DNA of 64,000 nt from Membranipora membranacea (taxonomy: Eukaryota; Bryozoa; Gymnolaemata; Cheilostomatida; Membraniporidae), in contig OU612068.1 in the NCBI GenBank assembly GCA_914767715.1, positions 18,104,001-18,168,000 of the forward strand. The letters run 5' to 3'. A model generated the notes under the pieces. That model was not told where the DNA came from, did no database searches, and saw nothing but the letters and a program-made list of their open reading frames with translations. Position 1 is the stretch's first letter. Each line of letters opens with the position of its first letter. This document shows positions 60,901-64,000 of the stretch, in pieces. The position numbers and the translations under genes are program-made.

Positions 60901-61461
60901 ATGTCAAACAATGGATAATATTTGCACTTGCAATTTAACTGTAGGAGGAGGCTGAAAGAAGGATGGCTATTCAGGCAGAGGCAGAACTAGAGGAAAAGGT
61001 AAACAATAGTTTGTATTCGAACAGAAATGAGTACAACATTGTTTTATTTTGAACTTTATTTGGGAACTAAATTTGATCAAAAAAATTATGCTGCTTGATT
61101 CTCCTCTCAAAAACAATGAATACTCCTGCCGTGTTGATCTTGATCAAGCGTAATCCAATTTGCCTGCATATGGAGTTTGAGCTGCCGCGGCCCTCCTGCG
61201 AATGAGGATAATCGGACTACGGCTAATGGGATTCAAACTTGTTCTATTACAGATCAAAATGGCAATTAATGTAGTAGTTTAAGGTTTAGATAACACGCTG
61301 TGTTTCAAACCCAGCTACTCTTTTACGCTGACCACCATCAAACGATTCTGCCTTTGCATGATCTAAACTTGATAAGTTGAGTATTGTTTTTGTATTTCTT
61401 AACAAAGGTGAAGAAAATAGAGCGGCTCAGGGTTAAACAGAATAAAGTTGGTAGAAAACAT

Positions 61462-61570
61462 AATAATAATAATTATAATAATATGAACTTTTTATTTGCT
61501 ATTCAATGCCCTTTCGGGCCAATGAGAATATGCTTACATAAGATTCATCACATCTATTTAGCGCACTCCT
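61462..61570. mobile_element. 109-bp insertion inside exon 8 of A4
   Basis: Removing it restores the 145-bp exon exactly between AAAACAT and GAAAGAG. It begins with an AAT-rich run and contains GCCCTTTCGGGC. Read on the minus strand it ends in an ATT/TAATA tail, as a 3' retroelement fragment would. No target duplication is visible. Confidence 0.6.
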
Positions 61571-63154
61571 GAAAGAGAAACCGAGAAACTGAAAGAAGAA
61601 CTGAGAAAACAAAGAGAAGAAAATGAGAGGATCAATGTAGAGCTTCAGAAGAAAGATATTGGTGAGTTTGAACAATGCTCAGCTACTGTCTTACTTTTAT
61701 TGGTTCAAAGAAACCTCATATGGCCATCTTCACCTGGTTAGCTTTATATAATAGACAGTTTTCTGAGCTCTTATTTATGCCTCAATTCGGAGTTGTCCTC
61801 TCTCCAGTTTGGTACTTTTAACCCACGCCGCATAGGAAAAACCTGCTGAAAGAGGGTTATCTTGAAAACCGCTTATATAAGGTTCACCAGTTGTACTATT
61901 AGAAGTTTATTTAGCATTTTAAAACATTCATCTTGGTGTAATTGCTTTTGACAACAAATGCCTTGAAGCTTAGTACCTGATCAAAACAGACTAGGGACAA
62001 CATAATTATTTTTAGGAGTGTCTGAGTTGGTCAGCTATTAAAATGTTTGTTAAATTTAATTGTAGCAATCGAGCAAAGAGACAGGCGTGTGAGCTTTCTT
62101 GGAAAGCAACTGGTTGGAAAGGTTAGTTCGACTGAAGTTACTGTGCTACATCAATCTCTTTACCCGTTGTGGACACAATATACAAATTTGCCTGACATTT
62201 GATTCATTTGGCAGGTTTTTTACGGTGGCATACAAATTCTTCGGTTTGTTCATCTACTGGCTATGAAGATGCTCACTTGTAAAGACATGTTTTAGTTAGT
62301 CATCTTTTAAATTTATTCAGCTTTGTATTGTTACAGAGTGAACAAGAGATGTGGCCAAGCACACAGGCATACAAAAATGATAGATGCTGTTTTTGCCTTT
62401 TTTTCTCAAAGCGGGAGTTTTTTTAATATGGACCGTTTGATGCTGTGAGGTATAATTGTAATATTGGTGGTTATTAGGTAAATTCGCGACTTTGGCATGA
62501 CATGAAACTTAGAATTATCTCCTCATTGGTGATAGGGAGACAACTTGAATTCAAGTTAGATTCAGTTGGATTTTCCAATGAAAATGGGATTTCCATTGAT
62601 TATTTATTGATTATTTAATATAAATACCAAGGCCGCGAATTTACCTATTGTAGCAAGCAGAGGGAGACCAGAAAGATGCAGAGCTGAGAAACAAGGAATC
62701 AGGTGAGTACGACGCTTCATCTTCAGCTGAATTTCATGTTTCCTCCCAACTAGGAGTAACCAATTAGATTCAACCCATTTTGTAAAACTTGAGCAAAGAG
62801 TGTCAGGCTGTTCTACTATCTTGAACCTTTTGATATTCCATGAAAATGTTAAGATGCAAATATTTTTGTATTTTAAATCTTCAAGAGCTGTGTTATGACA
62901 GACATACTTCATAGATCTAAGTCAGCTAGGTTCTAACGGATCTTGCTTTATTTTAAGACCATTGGAGATCGTAAACACTGATTAAGCAACAACGAATAGG
63001 AGATTAGCAAATGAATGAAAAATGTGTATATATGTGGGCAACAAGTTCGATACAATACAATTAAACAATAATGTCAATCTTATATACAAATATAATACAT
63101 AAACAATATTACACATTTCTGACTATATTAATTTATTTTCATTTATTATTCTAG

Positions 63155-63244
63155 AAACTTGCCGATTCTAAAAGAAGACGCTTGTTGACGATAGATGAGT
63201 CAACACTGCTGTACGAGTACTCTGACGAGCGTGCTGCTGAGTAA
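63155..63244 (+). other. Possible terminal exon (29 codons)
   Basis: After a good acceptor (TTATTATTCTAG) an open stretch reads KLADSKRRRLLTIDESTLLY...DERAAE and then TAA. It has no counterpart in the other family copies. It could be a captured last exon for A4 or part of an unrelated gene. Weak. Confidence 0.25.
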
Positions 63245-64000
63245 ATTGATTTTCGTGCTGCTGAGTGAGTCTTATCTGTACCCATTTCAAACAGTATAAT
63301 ATACCGGATATGGCTAACTTGCTATGTACCGGTATTGTGCTCAGAACTCTTATTCCAACTCTGACTGAAATATCGCTGTGTGTATTAAAGTAACTTCTAA
63401 TTGGCTCATGGTCCTTGAGGTATATATATTCCGAAAGTAGAAAAAGTATATGGAAAACTAACTCTACAAGGATATTATGCAACCAAGGAGTTAGAGACAA
63501 CATTCATTTGTAAATATAAGGCTGTTGCGTCTCCTTGTCTCTAACCCCTTGATGCAACACACCAATTTATTTTCTGTACTTTGATTTGAACAGTGGTGGT
63601 TTTTTGCTTTCCTAGACACTTCAAATTATAACAAAGAATCGGACGGTTTGAAACCAAAACTATAATATTCAGGATGATTTTGAGCCGGGTCACTAAATTT
63701 TACTGTATGTTGTATTATGATAAAATTATAACAATTAATATAATCGTACAGATGAAATAAATTAATAAGACAAAAATTATAATATGATAATAATACGCAC
63801 ATTTCATTTTCAATTCATTTTCATTCGTCAGTCATGCAAGTTTGATAACCATTAGATGCAAGAGCAAACTTGCTTTCCGGGGGGGGGGGGGGGGGTCCTC
63901 TGAGTACTATGGGTACCTGAACCTGTACTCTGATAATACAATCATGTTGTATTATCACCCATTGAAGACAAAGACAAAGACAATGTAAAGAAAATCAAAA
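63245..64000. other. No gene recognised; repeat fragments
   Basis: Contains a hairpin near 63483-63551 and a terminal fragment of the AAAGTGTCTAGGAAAGC MITE family (about 63585-63627). A run of 17 G at 63879-63895 could be an assembly-sensitive homopolymer. Confidence 0.5.

Larger units (their letters stand above)
57654..62895 (+). pseudogene. Copy A4: VWA / coiled-coil copy with disrupted coiled coil and no kinase domain
   Basis: Exons 57654..57854, 58215..58389, 59164..59309, 59468..59644, 59887..60034, 60432..60517 and 60945..60998 are intact (VWA metal site DTTTS, NTNGGD, MFGDAYPH; exon 7 has two extra codons, AE). Exon 8, 61408..61661, is 254 bp where A2 has 145: a 109-bp insert shifts the frame and adds a stop ending at 61572. 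Exon 9 (about 62019-62121) has a deletion and a TAA at 62039-62041. Exon 10, 62658..62702, is intact, and exon 11 dissolves after LQEL near 62890. Kinase exons are absent. Read to the first stop, it would give a VWA protein with a short helical tail. Confidence 0.82.

Overview
The window is nuclear DNA of a eukaryote, most likely an invertebrate animal. Coding sequence is split into short exons (about 35-700 bp) with canonical GT..AG introns. The DNA is AT-rich and carries tRNA-derived SINEs, foldback MITEs and microsatellites, and one exon pair is clearly metazoan-type CNOT1. A sponge or another early-branching animal is my guess only; nothing here proves the phylum.

Layout. 0.1-0.8 kb: 5' part of CNOT1 (minus strand). 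3.5-8.3 kb: a multi-exon NHL-propeller protein (minus). 10.8-12.4 kb: a small membrane/coiled-coil gene (plus). 13.7-15.4 kb: a second NHL-propeller gene (plus). 16.3-63 kb: a cluster of five copies of one gene family with the architecture VWA domain, coiled coil, protein-kinase-like domain. I could join all exons in frame for two complete 17-exon members: copy A1 (minus, 25601 to 16349, 697 aa) and copy A2 (plus, 43226 to 52890, 716 aa). The other three are broken: B (minus, 39383 to 27257; first exon cut, nonsense codon, scrambled exons), A3 (plus, 54235-57483; only exons 1-5) and A4 (plus, 57654-62895; exons 1-7 intact, then an insertion and decay).

The cluster is organised as a giant inverted repeat. 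The left arm (about 22353-39383) is the reverse complement of the right arm (about 43367-57483), introns and intergenic DNA included, around a spacer of about 4 kb. B mirrors A2 and the 5' half of A1 mirrors A3. The arms then acquired private insertions: a SINE, a solo-LTR candidate, MITEs and a tandem exon scramble on the left; a 392-bp MITE with 9-bp target duplications on the right. The spacer holds a 2.7-kb element with inverted ends, with a second foldback element nested inside it.

The VWA domain has a usable metal site (D-T-T-x-S) and no signal peptide, so a cytosolic protein is expected. The kinase domain keeps the beta-3 lysine and an Asp at the DFG position, but its catalytic loop reads HCAVKPSN instead of HRDxKPxN in every copy, which predicts a pseudokinase. 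The recent duplications, the conversion-like tract and the mix of intact and dead copies suggest a fast-evolving VWA-pseudokinase family. Its function cannot be read from the sequence.
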